Positions 1 through 9,620 of a stretch of 64,000 bases of DNA are shown in pieces; positions within the stretch are counted from its first letter, which is position 1, and each line of letters starts with the position of its first letter. The position numbers and the translations under genes are program-made. The DNA is taken from positions 22,661,674 to 22,725,673 of the forward strand of contig NC_052400.1 of NCBI RefSeq assembly GCF_009389715.1, read 5' to 3'. This DNA is from Phoenix dactylifera. Its lineage: Eukaryota > Streptophyta > Magnoliopsida > Arecales > Arecaceae. The notes under the pieces were generated by a model. The model searched no databases. It was given only the letters and a program-made list of their open reading frames with translations, and had not been told where the DNA came from.

Positions 1-404
1 CCAAGCTGTGGCGAGAAAGGAAAAAGGAAGAAAATTATGGACCATTTGGTTGCCTGTGAAGTTTCTTAAAATAAATAATCTTAAAATCTGATTTGTTTTT
101 CTTATAGAGCATAGGTTTTATGGAAAACATAAAACTCAATTTTCAGGTTTTGTTACCCGTCAACTTTTGCAAAGTCAGTTTTATAAGACTTAACCAACCA
201 CGCATTTTCATCAAAGTTGTTACCTTCGGGTTTTGCACAGACCCATTTTAGTAAAATCCAACAACCAAACTATGACTTCCAAACACACGCACACATCAAT
301 TATTTTACAACAAATCAAAGAAGCTTGAATGTAGTTTAATTGTCCAATCTTCTCCATCTCTAAGGCTAAAGACAGAAGCCCACTTCCCCAAAACCTGAAG
401 GGAT
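1..404. other. no gene recognised
   Basis: AT-rich sequence. I see no coding similarity, RNA gene or repeat structure that I can support here. Confidence 0.5.
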
Positions 405-550
405 TTCTTTTTTTTCTTTGCGCTAAGCCGGGTAATTCATACAACACGTATATGGAAACATTCGGTGAAGTCAGAACATCATAGAGCTCGTGAGGCAGCT
501 CTCCATCTTCTGCCCATACGATGCTGCCCGCGTGGTTGGCCACTATGCCC
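405..550 (-). mobile_element. 3' end of an L1-type LINE (RNase H C-terminus), truncated
   Basis: On the minus strand the short frame reads NHAGSIVWAEDGELPHELYD. This is the recognisable C-terminal tail of the RNase H domain of plant L1 LINE polyproteins (compare VASHLGGTLWVGEGEMP in the copy at 62.8 kb). It is followed on the minus strand by an A-rich stretch at 404-420, consistent with the LINE 3' tail. The piece is 5'-truncated and abuts the transporter pseudogene on its right. The family is clear from similarity to the other LINE tails in this window; the exact borders are inferred. Confidence 0.6.
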
Positions 551-554
551 ACTT

Positions 555-1195
555 CTACTTGGTTGTGAGCATTGTCATCGTGCTTGGATGCGTTTTCTGC
601 TACAACATTTTAGGCAAACTGCCCACCATGAAATGCTATTAGCACAGAAGACTTCCACCTTCAGATCATCGAAGCTTCATGTCTCTGAAAAGGCCACGAG
701 TCAGCGGATCCTCGAAGCTTGCACTGTAGCACAGCTGATGTTTGGAAAGAATTCATTGTCGGTGATCTACATTGTCGCGCTCTCTATATTCCCCGGGATT
801 CATAACTGAAAACGTGCATTCGGAGCTTCTCAAGGATTGATATGTTATTCTGCTGGTGGCGGCATACAATGTGTCTGATTCGGTTGGGAAGTCTTTGACG
901 ACGGCATATGCTCCAAAAGGTACACAAAGGGCTATATGGCATTGCTTTGCTTCGTATTCTATCCACTCTCTGCCGCCTGCCTCCATGGGCTCAAGTTCTT
1001 CCAAACAGAAGTCCCTGTGATATTTCTGACTTGACTCTTGGTCTGAACAATGGCTACCTCACAGGCGTGCTCACGATTCTTGCTCCCTTATCAGCGTCCT
1101 CCATGGAATCAGAAACTGCAGGGACCGTGAAGATGATGTTCTTGGGAATTGGGCTTGCAGGAAGTTCTGTTATTGGTTGGTTTCGGGCCATTTAA
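555..1195 (+). pseudogene. equilibrative nucleoside transporter (ENT) pseudogene, C-terminal part
   Basis: ENT proteins are multi-pass membrane carriers of nucleosides. Reading across three frames on the plus strand gives successive ENT-like segments in the right order. They are a membrane segment near 560-640 (YFYLVVSIVIVLGCVFCYN), then VIYIVALSIFPG at 760-800, then ENVHSELL and VILLVAAYNV near 810-880, then FFQTEVPVIFLT near 990-1030, then LGLNNGYLTGVLTILAP and the C-terminal SETAGTVKMMFLGIGLAG to a stop at 1193-1195. The frame changes several times, and an in-frame TGA follows FFQTEVPVIFLT. No introns are evident, so it may be a retrocopy or a gene fragment. The N-terminal half is missing. 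The family call rests on recall of conserved ENT motifs; the pseudogene status is seen directly. Confidence 0.7.
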
Positions 1196-2778
1196 TGCTC
1201 ATGACTACCTGCGGATATCTTTTGTATGGACCAAATGTGTAATTCCTATGCTTAGTAGTCCCACTAACATCGACTAGATGACAGGAGGGAAAAATCCAAA
1301 AACCTCACCCACCTTGTGAAATAGATTTCATGTCTTCATCAATATTTCCAATGTAATTCTGCAAAAAGTATTCCTGTGAACCACCAGTGAGTGCTTGTGC
1401 CTATTGACATGAATCAGAATGTGAAATAACGGGACAGACATAATGGAATCCCAATCACCGATGACAAACAAGAAAACTTCAGAATTATGTGCTTTGCAGC
1501 CAACTACACTTTCTGCATAGAGAGTAAAGAGCTCCTCTGAATGATTGGTGTTCACTGTTTGTGTCCACAGTCTGATAGGCAGAACTTGTACAATAAGAAC
1601 CGATGCCTCCACCAAAATAATTCCAAGATCAAAGATCATTCATTACACATGACAACATAATATTCTTGTAATTATGAAAGGAGAGAATCCAAAATAACAT
1701 ACTGCAAAGCCAAGGGGATGATGATTACAATTAGTTTCTTCTTGCTCCACGAGATGCATGAGATGTTGCTTAATAGACTATTCCTAAGCCCCCTGATAGC
1801 ACTGAAGTATATTCCAAATATTTTACATCATTGGTTAAACAATTTGCAGTACCAAAAGTAGCAATAAAACAAATTCATACGCTACTAGTAGAAAACTCAG
1901 TATCGATAACATAAAAACAGACTAGAAAATTTGGAGTAAACAACCAAACTAAGGCAACAACAATTCAGGGATCAAGACATCATGTTCGTTTTGCCCCTTC
2001 GCTAACTCTCTCCTTAAATTTATCAGAAAGCACCCCGAAGAGCATCCAAGACAACAATCAACATGACCTAAGCATCAGAATTCTTTTTTTTAAGAGAATG
2101 ACCAGATATCAAAATTCAACATCATCTATAACCAGTAGAAATATCCTGATGTTAGAAATCTCGATAGACGACCTTAGTTAGGACACAGTTCTGAAGTATC
2201 TTGTTAGCTTGCATTTGTTGCCATATTATATCACAGTTATCCAGGCCCACATCGATACACATGACAAAAAGCAAGTCAGATTAAAAAGAAAAAAGCTAAC
2301 AAACGACGCTTACTTTCAGATGAAACATTATAGGATAAAATGCCAGCTGAAACATTTTGAGAAAAAGAACCCAGAAAAGGACAGAATGTGACATATCAAA
2401 GATGAAAAAGAATCACCTCACCTCCTCTGGCTAGGACAGAGGTTGTGGATGAACTGGAGCATTAGTGCAACAGGGAAGAAGGCAAATCGATGTTGATTGA
2501 ACCTAGAAACTTTTGCTAGCAAGAAAACGAAGGAATACGGTGCATCCGCCAGTCAAAGTCTGAGGAATAAGGTAGATTATGCCACGACGATTATTCAGCT
2601 AGGCAAGATTGATGAGGATCCATCAAACTCCTGTCAGATCAGCTGCATTCATGCATTTAAAAAAACAAAAAACCCCTTCATGGAGCACATCTTGCCAGCC
2701 AAACATCTTTGAGAAACTAAGATTTCTTGGCACTTGCTTAAATTCCAACACTTTAGGAAAGATTGCAAAATGGTCATT
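1196..2778. other. no gene recognised
   Basis: About 1.6 kb downstream of the transporter pseudogene. Short open frames on both strands match nothing I know. No tandem repeat or terminal repeat is visible. Confidence 0.5.
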
Positions 2779-2783
2779 GAAGC

Positions 2784-3008
2784 TGTTGTGGACTAAGAAT
2801 AATCGCGTTTCTCTCTAGAGGTATTGTCTGCTGTGGGGATCGGGGATCGTAGACCCTTATACGGAGCCACCCATCCACCCCTTACGGTTTTGCTCTTTAA
2901 AAAGCGCCTCTGAAGAGAAAGAGGGGAGCCCCCCCCCCCCCTTTAAGGCACAGCACTCTCCGTCACACAAGCGGTATGGGATTAAAGGAGTCCCCCCAGA
3001 CCCTAACA
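2784..3008 (-). repeat. TRIM 3' LTR
   Basis: The 225 bp left copy, 3' in element orientation. Compared with the right copy it has a longer C-tract near 2931-2942 and scattered substitutions, so the insertion is not brand new. Confidence 0.9.
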
Positions 3009-3020
3009 TAGCCCCCCCTG
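3009..3020 (-). other. TRIM polypurine tract
   Basis: On the minus strand CAGGGGGGGCTA lies directly before the TG start of the 3' LTR, where plus-strand DNA priming occurs in LTR elements. Confidence 0.75.
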
Positions 3021-3070
3021 ACGGAGAGTGCTGTGATTCCACACTTAAGTTTTACAGGTATAGGGTGGGC

Positions 3071-3086
3071 CCTCCTTCTAGCGCCA
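3071..3086 (-). other. TRIM primer-binding site
   Basis: The minus strand reads TGGCGCTAGAAGGAGG, two bases after the 5' LTR end. The leading TGG fits a tRNA CCA end. The first ten bases are identical to the PBS of the Tat element at 23.8 kb. I cannot name the tRNA with certainty. Confidence 0.75.
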
Positions 3087-3088
3087 AC

Positions 3089-3311
3089 TGTTGTGGACTA
3101 AGAGTAACCGCGTTTCTCTCCAGAGGTATTGTCCGCTTTGGGGATTGGGGATCGTAGACCCTTATAGGGAGCCACCCATCCACCCCTCACGGTTTTGCCC
3201 TTTAAAAGGCGCCTCTGAAGAGAAAGAGGGGAGCCTCCCCCCCATTTAAGGCACAGCACTTTTCGTCACACAAGCGGTATGGGATTAAAGGGGTCCCCCC
3301 AGACCCCAACA
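3089..3311 (-). repeat. TRIM 5' LTR
   Basis: The 223 bp right copy, 5' in element orientation; it ends two bases from the PBS. Confidence 0.9.
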
Positions 3312-3316
3312 GAAGC

Positions 3317-4419
3317 TTTGGAGATCTTGCTTCATTAAAGGTTACAAATTGAAATAACTTCGTGAAAACTTCCCAAAACAACAGTAAACTGTCTAGAAAC
3401 ACCCTTATTTTTCCCAAACCTAAAGTTTGACAAAATTTGTTTGTAACCAACCACAGACTACTTTTTTCAAAATAAGTCCTCCCATAGTACGAGGTGAGTC
3501 AAAGAAAAAGGAGCTACTCACCAGTCAGTTTGAGAGATTGTGCCATAATTTGTATTTGTAAAATAGCTGGATGGAAAATTGGCAGGCTGGTGTGAGTATC
3601 TATGTGTTATGCACTCTTTTAATAGGAAACGTCCATTTCTCAAGATGCTGTTTCTTGCAACCTTGTTACGGGGGCCTCATCTTGGTCAATATCCATGACT
3701 AAAATTTGTTCTTTTCCTTGTTTCAGTCTGTTTTGTTATTTTTTAATTGTTTATTTATTCCTTTTTCCCTGCTGGGGGGATTGAGGAATGGACAGGAGGG
3801 GATCGATGGTAAGAAAGACACCAGCAAGAAACTTCAGATATGAACCTGTTATTTCCAATAAGTATGGATGAATGACAAGCTAGCTTTCTTAGTTTTCATA
3901 AGGAGTTCCAATAAGACCAACCGGATCCAACTACCTTAGTCGTTTTACAGATCATCATCGATAACTTCTCCATGACACAGTCCAACTACCATTAAAGACC
4001 ACTAGAAAGCTTGCTTACTTCCCAAGCTATGATTGTAATGAATTTCTAGAAATAAAATACTAGAAATACCTCCAATCAGATTTGATGCTGACAACTCCTA
4101 ATTTAACTTCATAACTAGCAATTTGCTAAAATGAGGACAATGGACATCCTAGAAGCCTCTAATTGCTTCTATCTGGACTTTGAGCAAGACTCCAAACTGA
4201 CATTTATAAAAATCTTGATGCATGTTAATATGGAAATTTCAGAGCCTGCTTATCTCATGATACTGTCTCCATGCTGATGGATTATTATAATCCATCTCTT
4301 CAAAATCACTTCATAGTTAAATCTTATATGTTTAAATTTGCATGGCCCAATTCATTCCTAATGATTTGACTTGTGTGATTTCTCATAGATAATTTAAAAT
4401 TACTAATGCTTGTATCTAC
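3317..4419. other. no gene recognised
   Basis: Anonymous AT-rich DNA. No coding or repeat signature that I can support. Confidence 0.45.
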
Positions 4420-4770
4420 TCTTAAGCAAGGTTCACAATCCCAGTATCAGATACCATATAAATGAGTTACCAGTTTGGTATGATATGGTCGATACAATTG
4501 GTATAGTATGGTACGCAATCCGTATCGAGACAACTTCCAACCTCTCTTCTCACTTTTTATCATGGCATCGTCCGAAATTGGACAGTATAGATCTGCACAA
4601 TATGATAAATACTTCAGTTTTTGGGCAACGCTGAGCAATATGATATAGTTCAGCTTGATTTGGGTCAGTATGGATCGGTTTGGGGTTTATACCGCCCTGA
4701 ATGGTGTTTTTGTACTTGTTCCAACATGGTGCGGGTCGGTACACAAGCAATTTGGGATGGCATGATGAAC
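4420..4770. repeat. degenerate GTACC/GGTAC-rich dispersed repeat, copy 1
   Basis: The stretch is crowded with short motifs such as GGTATGATATGG, GGTACGCAATCCGTATCG and GGTCGGTACAC. The same vocabulary recurs at 49.86-50.03 kb and 60.06-60.24 kb. Boundaries are approximate, and this copy is the most decayed of the three. Confidence 0.45.
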
Positions 4771-4823
4771 ATTGTTTTTAAGGATTGTAACTCCTTTTTT
4801 TCTTGCATGTGTGTACGAATTTA

Positions 4824-5720
4824 GGTGAGGTTTGGTTGGAGTATAAGATCTGAATAAGGCCTTATGCGGGCCAAATGCTATTTACATAATAGACTTGAAT
4901 AGGCTATGCCCGGTAAAACCATTTTATGCCCTTTTTTGGGCATAGGCTATCCTTTGTCAATCTTGAAACAGGCTTATGCCCATCTCACTCTTTTAAATTG
5001 TACCTCTGAAATTAATTTATATTATCTATTAGACTAGATAAATAGAATAATATGATAACTAATATACTATATAGTGTATTACTAGCATGTTATTTATTGA
5101 ATATTACTAGCATATGATATTATTATTTTCATTCTTCTCTAATAAAGTATTAATATTAAAATAATATTATGTCATATTTAATATGTGATATCTAAATATA
5201 TCATAGTATGCTAATAATAATTATTAAGAATGTTAAAATAACATAAAATATTTCTATAATATCAGTATATCTGTTATTATAATTCTTTAATATTTATTAC
5301 AATAATATAAAATTAATGCTATAATATTTTAATGTTATATAACATTGTTATAATATTATGTTGTACTATAAATTTTATAGATATAATAATATTAATATTA
5401 GAATAAATTGTTATATTTCTACGATTGCAGTATCATGTTAAATACTTTATATTAATTGCAATAGATTCTTAATATTTACATTATAGCACAATATTTTATA
5501 ATATATTATGACATAATATATATTATTTTATAAAATATTATTCTAAAACAACATCATAATATTATTATTATTTATTAGTATTATAATACAAAATATATCT
5601 ATATAATATATATAGTATAAAGTATGCCATAACATATCAAGGGTAGTTTAGTCATTTAAAAAATAAAAAAATATTTCAATTTTTAGCTCATTCCAAAAAT
5701 TTTGACAACCAAACAGAACC
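4824..5720. mobile_element. AT-rich MITE-like TIR element
   Basis: The left end GGTGAGGTTTGGTTGG and the inverted right end GGTTCTGTTTGGTTG resemble each other. They enclose about 900 bp that is extremely AT-rich from 5040 to 5640 and has no ORF. This fits a non-autonomous DNA transposon, possibly Tourist/Harbinger-like. The target duplication is not resolved (TTA or TAG on the left, TAG on the right), so the superfamily is uncertain. Confidence 0.45.
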
Positions 5721-6224
5721 TAGAATGCCACCTGGCATGGCTTTCCTTATTCCCATTTTCCTTGAGCTCCTACAGACACCACCTTAAGAATTAGGTGCAA
5801 TCTTAGTACCATGGTTTTTTGAAGAAGGGAGAAAACCTTTAGTAGAAGTTTAGAAACACTAAATACTTTCAAAACTTAGGAATATCAAATCAATTTATAT
5901 AGGAAAAATATAGTCTATAACAACCAAATTATAGAAACTATCATCCTGTTTCTATCATCAAATTGAACAAAATGCAGCATATCTTGCTTAAGAGCCTACC
6001 TTGAAAATACAAATAACTATGTATGAGTTTGCTGCATGGAGATGCCAGGCCAGAAGGGTAAATTTGAAGAGGTTATGAAGGAGAAGGATGAATAAAGTCA
6101 TATTTCGTTGCTGAATGCAAGAAGTTATGAAAGTTGAAGAGGACAAATCCTCTAGGTCCCTCAACAAAATGACTTCTAGCAATTGATACATATGCGCACC
6201 GTAGTGAGAATTACATAATAAAAA
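5721..6224. other. no gene recognised; distal 3' flank of the receptor kinase gene
   Basis: AT-rich sequence lying beyond the likely poly(A) site of the minus-strand kinase gene. I see nothing coding. Confidence 0.4.
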
Positions 6225-6230
6225 TTTATT
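6225..6230 (-). terminator. candidate poly(A) signal of the receptor kinase gene
   Basis: AATAAA on the minus strand about 150 nt after the stop codon at 6381-6383, a plausible position for a plant polyadenylation signal. This rests on position and motif only. Confidence 0.35.
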
Positions 6231-6380
6231 TTCATTAAACGAGACCTCAAAATATCAAGCCTACAATTCACTATTCTTTTGACATCTATACATCATATGA
6301 ACAAATGATTATATAAAGCAAAAAAAATCTAAAAAATGCTGGCACTTGTCCAGCAAACCTCAGCAAGGTATAAACTTTAG

Positions 6381-8873
6381 TTACCTCGGCCCAGAGAGGC
6401 GAACAGCTGAAAGGAATGCATCACTGTTGCAGTCTGATGGTCCTGAAGACGTGCCTTCTTCACTTGTCGACTTGAACACGTTAGCATAAAGCCGAAAGCC
6501 CATCTGGGAGGAAGTTGGAGGTTGAGGAACATCTAACAGGCCTTCGAGCATTTGAACAACTTTTGTCATCGATGGTCTCAAAGACAAGTCCTCTTGGATG
6601 CACCATAGAGCAACCTTAATTGCTGTCTCCACTCTCTCGTCCTCGTCATTAAATTTTAGCTTGGCATCGAAAACTTCCTTCAGCTTGCCCTCCTCCATTT
6701 TTTTGAAAGCATATGAAGGAAAATGAGCTTTCTCAGAACTCTCTGCTGGATCAAAATTCTTTCTCCCACCAATGATCTCAAGCAAGACCATCCCAAAGCT
6801 ATAAACATCGCTTTTTTCTGATATCGCATAGTTTGTGATCCATTCTGGTGCAAGGTACCCCCTAGTGCCTCTAAGCGTTGTGAAAACATGGCTCTGTTCT
6901 CTGGTCATAAGTTTTGCAAGCCCAAAATCTGATACCTTGGCAATGTAATTCTCATCGAGAAGCACATTTTCGGGCTTAATGTCACAATGAATTATCTTTG
7001 AATCACAATCCTCATGGAGGTAGGCCAACCCCTTGGCCGTTCCCAAAGCAATATTGTACCTCTTATCCCAGTCCAGTTGAAATCCTTCATCATTATTCTG
7101 GAAGATCCATCTATCCAGCGACCCTTTCGCCAGGTACTCATATGCAAGAAGCCGGTGCATACCCTCTGCACAGAAACCTCGGAGCCTGACCAGATGGAAA
7201 TGGTGGATACTGCCTATTATGGCCACTTCAGAGCGGAACTCTTTCCTTCCCTGACCTATGCCCTCCAATTTCTTCACCGCGACTTGAGTACCATCAGGAA
7301 GCTTTCCCAGATAGACAGAGCCAAAGCCCCCTTGCCCGAGCTTAATGGAGAAATTATCTGTAGCTTCCTGAAGCTCTCTGTAACCTAAACGGACTGGCAT
7401 TCCAGTTATACCCTCCAAGAAATTATCTTCCTCTGAGGAACCTTGTGATGGTTCAGGTAATCTCTTTCTCTGACGAATTCTGATTGCAAAATATATGAGA
7501 ACTGCTATGACAGCCGCCGTCGCAAGAGAGATAATTACGACAATTGTGGAATGCTTCCCGCCGCTGCTCCCACCACCCTCCTGCCGTGGACTTTGATTGC
7601 CACCTCCATCACTTGCGATCTTGATGAAAGATACAACACCGGTCACGTTGGGGGCTGACTGCTGCAGGCTGCCTATCTGATTAAACAGAAAACAATCCCC
7701 CGATTTGGAATCATGGAACAACGCAACGCACGAGCAGTTATGCGTGCATGCATCTGTGCATCCTGTCAGATTTGACTTAGCACTAGGCGAGAGAAAACGA
7801 GTGGCAAAGTACCCGACCCCATCATCGAGCTTTGCTAGCATGAATGCAGTTTCTGAGCTACAAGGAGAGGTGATGTCGGGATTGCAGTTGGAGTCCCGGT
7901 TAAGGATGGAAGGGCACTGGCACCGGGTGCCACTCTCACAAATATAATACGGACCGCAAGGTTCGGGTGTATCACACGAACCTTGGGGTATCTTTGTTGA
8001 TGAAGGAGCCCCTGATCCTCCGTTATCAAGGCTGTAGAATGAAATGAACCCGTCGACACCCAGCACAGCAGCCCATGCGCCGTTGGCATCGACGCTGCCC
8101 GAAGCAATGACGAACTGCCACAGCAGAGACCGCTTTTGATCGTAGAAATTCCACGAATTCGAAACGAGGGTTGCGGAATGCATGCCACCGCCTATCTTGT
8201 TAATGACTTTCCTGCTATCCTGCTGCAACGACCAGTATGGCTGCGGTGGTCGAAAATCCGCATACAGGATCATGTCCCCCGAGTCAATACGGAGATGATA
8301 GCTCAGGTTGTTGCTGTTGGGCTTGCTCACCAGCGTCATCCCGTCGGCGAAGATCTGACCGGACAGGAGGGTGTCCGTCGGATGACCGAAGCTCTGCCAC
8401 AGAGGCGGCGCGGAAATATTGCTGCCGAGCACCACCAGGTTCCCGGAATCCTGCAGCAGCATGGAGGTGGCTCCTTTGCCGGATGTGCTGGTGGACCAGA
8501 TGGTGGTGCCGCCAGATTCCAGATACGCATTCCCATTCTTGTCGAAGACAAAGTTGTCGGAGGAGGTGACAGGCGAACCTCGATTGGCAGTCCACACGAC
8601 GGTGGAGGTGCCCAGGTGGATCACCTGCAGAAGAAAGGACGTGGTGTCCTTGGAGCCATAAGTGGTGAAGCCGAATGCGAAAATGGAGCCGTTGGAGAAC
8701 AGGAAGAGACCATCGTGGTCGATCCAATTCATCTCGGAGCCCTCAAATCCTGGCGCTATCTGACGATTCTGAGTGCTGCAGCTGCAAGGCTTCACAAGCA
8801 GGGCGATGGCCGACCAAATGACGATGACAATAGAACGGACGAGGACTGGTGGCAGCTGGATCTCCATGCTCAT
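6381..8873 (-). CDS. G-type lectin S-receptor-like serine/threonine-protein kinase, SD2-5 type
   Basis: Plasma-membrane receptor kinase of 830 aa, close to the usual SD2-5 length, in one exon. Domains in order: signal peptide about 1-32, bulb-type lectin about 45-185, a Cys-rich EGF-like stretch about 298-330, PAN/apple domain about 338-420, Gly/Ser linker, transmembrane helix about 443-465, kinase about 510-780. Kinase motifs: glycine loop GQGGFGSVY at 514-522, invariant Lys534, catalytic loop HCDIKPEN at 629-636, DFG at 649-651, APEW at 675-678. The Cys before the catalytic Asp makes this a non-RD kinase, a class frequent among immune receptors. I chose the ATG at 8871-8873 because it begins the hydrophobic leader; the open frame continues upstream to 9122 without a signal-like sequence. 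The next Met is two codons on. The ligand is unknown; SD2-type receptors act in surface recognition and defence. No disabling change is seen. Confidence 0.93.
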   Translation of the reverse strand: MSMEIQLPPVLVRSIVIVIWSAIALLVKPCSCSTQNRQIAPGFEGSEMNWIDHDGLFLFSNGSIFAFGFTTYGSKDTTSFLLQVIHLGTSTVVWTANRGSPVTSSDNFVFDKNGNAYLESGGTTIWSTSTSGKGATSMLLQDSGNLVVLGSNISAPPLWQSFGHPTDTLLSGQIFADGMTLVSKPNSNNLSYHLRIDSGDMILYADFRPPQPYWSLQQDSRKVINKIGGGMHSATLVSNSWNFYDQKRSLLWQFVIASGSVDANGAWAAVLGVDGFISFYSLDNGGSGAPSSTKIPQGSCDTPEPCGPYYICESGTRCQCPSILNRDSNCNPDITSPCSSETAFMLAKLDDGVGYFATRFLSPSAKSNLTGCTDACTHNCSCVALFHDSKSGDCFLFNQIGSLQQSAPNVTGVVSFIKIASDGGGNQSPRQEGGGSSGGKHSTIVVIISLATAAVIAVLIYFAIRIRQRKRLPEPSQGSSEEDNFLEGITGMPVRLGYRELQEATDNFSIKLGQGGFGSVYLGKLPDGTQVAVKKLEGIGQGRKEFRSEVAIIGSIHHFHLVRLRGFCAEGMHRLLAYEYLAKGSLDRWIFQNNDEGFQLDWDKRYNIALGTAKGLAYLHEDCDSKIIHCDIKPENVLLDENYIAKVSDFGLAKLMTREQSHVFTTLRGTRGYLAPEWITNYAISEKSDVYSFGMVLLEIIGGRKNFDPAESSEKAHFPSYAFKKMEEGKLKEVFDAKLKFNDEDERVETAIKVALWCIQEDLSLRPSMTKVVQMLEGLLDVPQPPTSSQMGFRLYANVFKSTSEEGTSSGPSDCNSDAFLSAVRLSGPR

Positions 8874-9136
8874 CCCCAGACCTATTGATTCGCGTGATAA
8901 CGGTGGCAAACGGGCAGTCGCCGTCGCAAAGTAGAGAAGAGTAATTTCGCAGGCAGGCAAAGAACTCCTCCCCCTTGTGCGAAGATAAGCGAAGGGAACA
9001 ATCCAGAGTAACCTGTCTGATGCGGGCGGACAAAGCCTACTCCCGGCCTCCCCCTCCTCCTCAAGCCGAGACAGGTGATCGCGCGCGACAGGACTGGAAG
9101 GGGTTTCTTCTTTCCAAATCAAGACCTTCTATGCTA

Positions 9137-9144
9137 TTATATAC
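9137..9144 (-). promoter_or_regulatory. candidate TATA box of the receptor kinase gene
   Basis: The minus strand reads GTATATAATAG about 265 nt upstream of the chosen ATG, which would give a 5' leader of roughly 230-240 nt. Motif and distance only. Confidence 0.35.
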
Positions 9145-9325
9145 ATATTTCTATAATTCTTTTATGCATACTGACAGCAGGATGCGGCCGATGAAACCAT
9201 TCATCCGATGGAACAGCTATCCCTACTCCTAACACAGGTTGTCGCGCTACAAGATGCTGCTGCTAGCAGGAATACATGGAGAAAAGGGGAAAAGAAAGAA
9301 AATGAGTAGCTGCGAATACAGGGAA

Positions 9326-9337
9326 GGGGGGGGGGGG
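9326..9337 (+). repeat. G12 homopolymer
   Basis: Twelve consecutive G on the plus strand, about 450 bp upstream of the kinase start codon, followed by an A-rich stretch of AAAACAAAAC type repeats to 9380. Confidence 0.9.
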
Positions 9338-9518
9338 CAAAAAAACGAAAAACAAAAACAAAAACAAAACAAAACGAAAGAGAAAAGACCGGCTCACCTC
9401 CGCCCTGGTCGATCTTCTTGGAGGGGCTTGAAGCATGGAGGGTCTTACACTCTCTCCATAGTTTCCTCCTCCCCCAACTCTCCAGTTTAGCGTATTCGGT
9501 GAAGCGAGTTATGGTATG

Positions 9519-9552
9519 GGCTCGAGAGAGAGAGGGAGAGAGGAAAAGAAAG
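9519..9552 (+). repeat. GA-rich tract (CT-rich on the gene strand)
   Basis: GAGAGAGAGAGGGAGAGAGG. On the strand of the kinase gene this is a CT/TC run, the kind often found in plant promoters and leaders. Confidence 0.6.
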
Positions 9553-9586
9553 CAGGAGGCTCTGGTGATGACTGAAGAGGCCGAAT

Positions 9587-9620
9587 GGGGGGGGGGGGGG
9601 GGGGGGGGTGGGGGTGGAGG
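9587..9620 (+). repeat. G22 tract with further G-runs, potential G-quadruplex
   Basis: Twenty-two G are followed by T, five G, T, GG, A, GGG. The run has far more than the four G-runs needed for a quadruplex. It lies about 715 bp upstream of the kinase ATG. Sequencing error in the exact G count is possible. Confidence 0.85.

Larger units (their letters stand above)
2779..3316 (-). mobile_element. complete TRIM (terminal-repeat retrotransposon in miniature) with GAAGC target duplication
   Basis: Two direct repeats of 225 and 223 bp (2784-3008 and 3089-3311), both starting TGTTGTGGAC and ending AACA, flank only 80 bp of internal sequence. The 5 bp on each side are identical (GAAGC at 2779-2783 and 3312-3316), the expected integrase footprint. 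A primer-binding site lies next to the right repeat and a purine-rich tract next to the left one, so the element is oriented on the minus strand. It has no coding capacity. Repeats, PBS, PPT and TSD are all visible; the dependence on proteins from an autonomous element is known for TRIMs in general. Confidence 0.9.

Noticed and set aside
6381..9122. Use of the upstream ATG at 9120-9122 for the receptor kinase
   Set aside because: The 83 extra residues are not signal-like and would bury the clear hydrophobic leader that begins at 8873.
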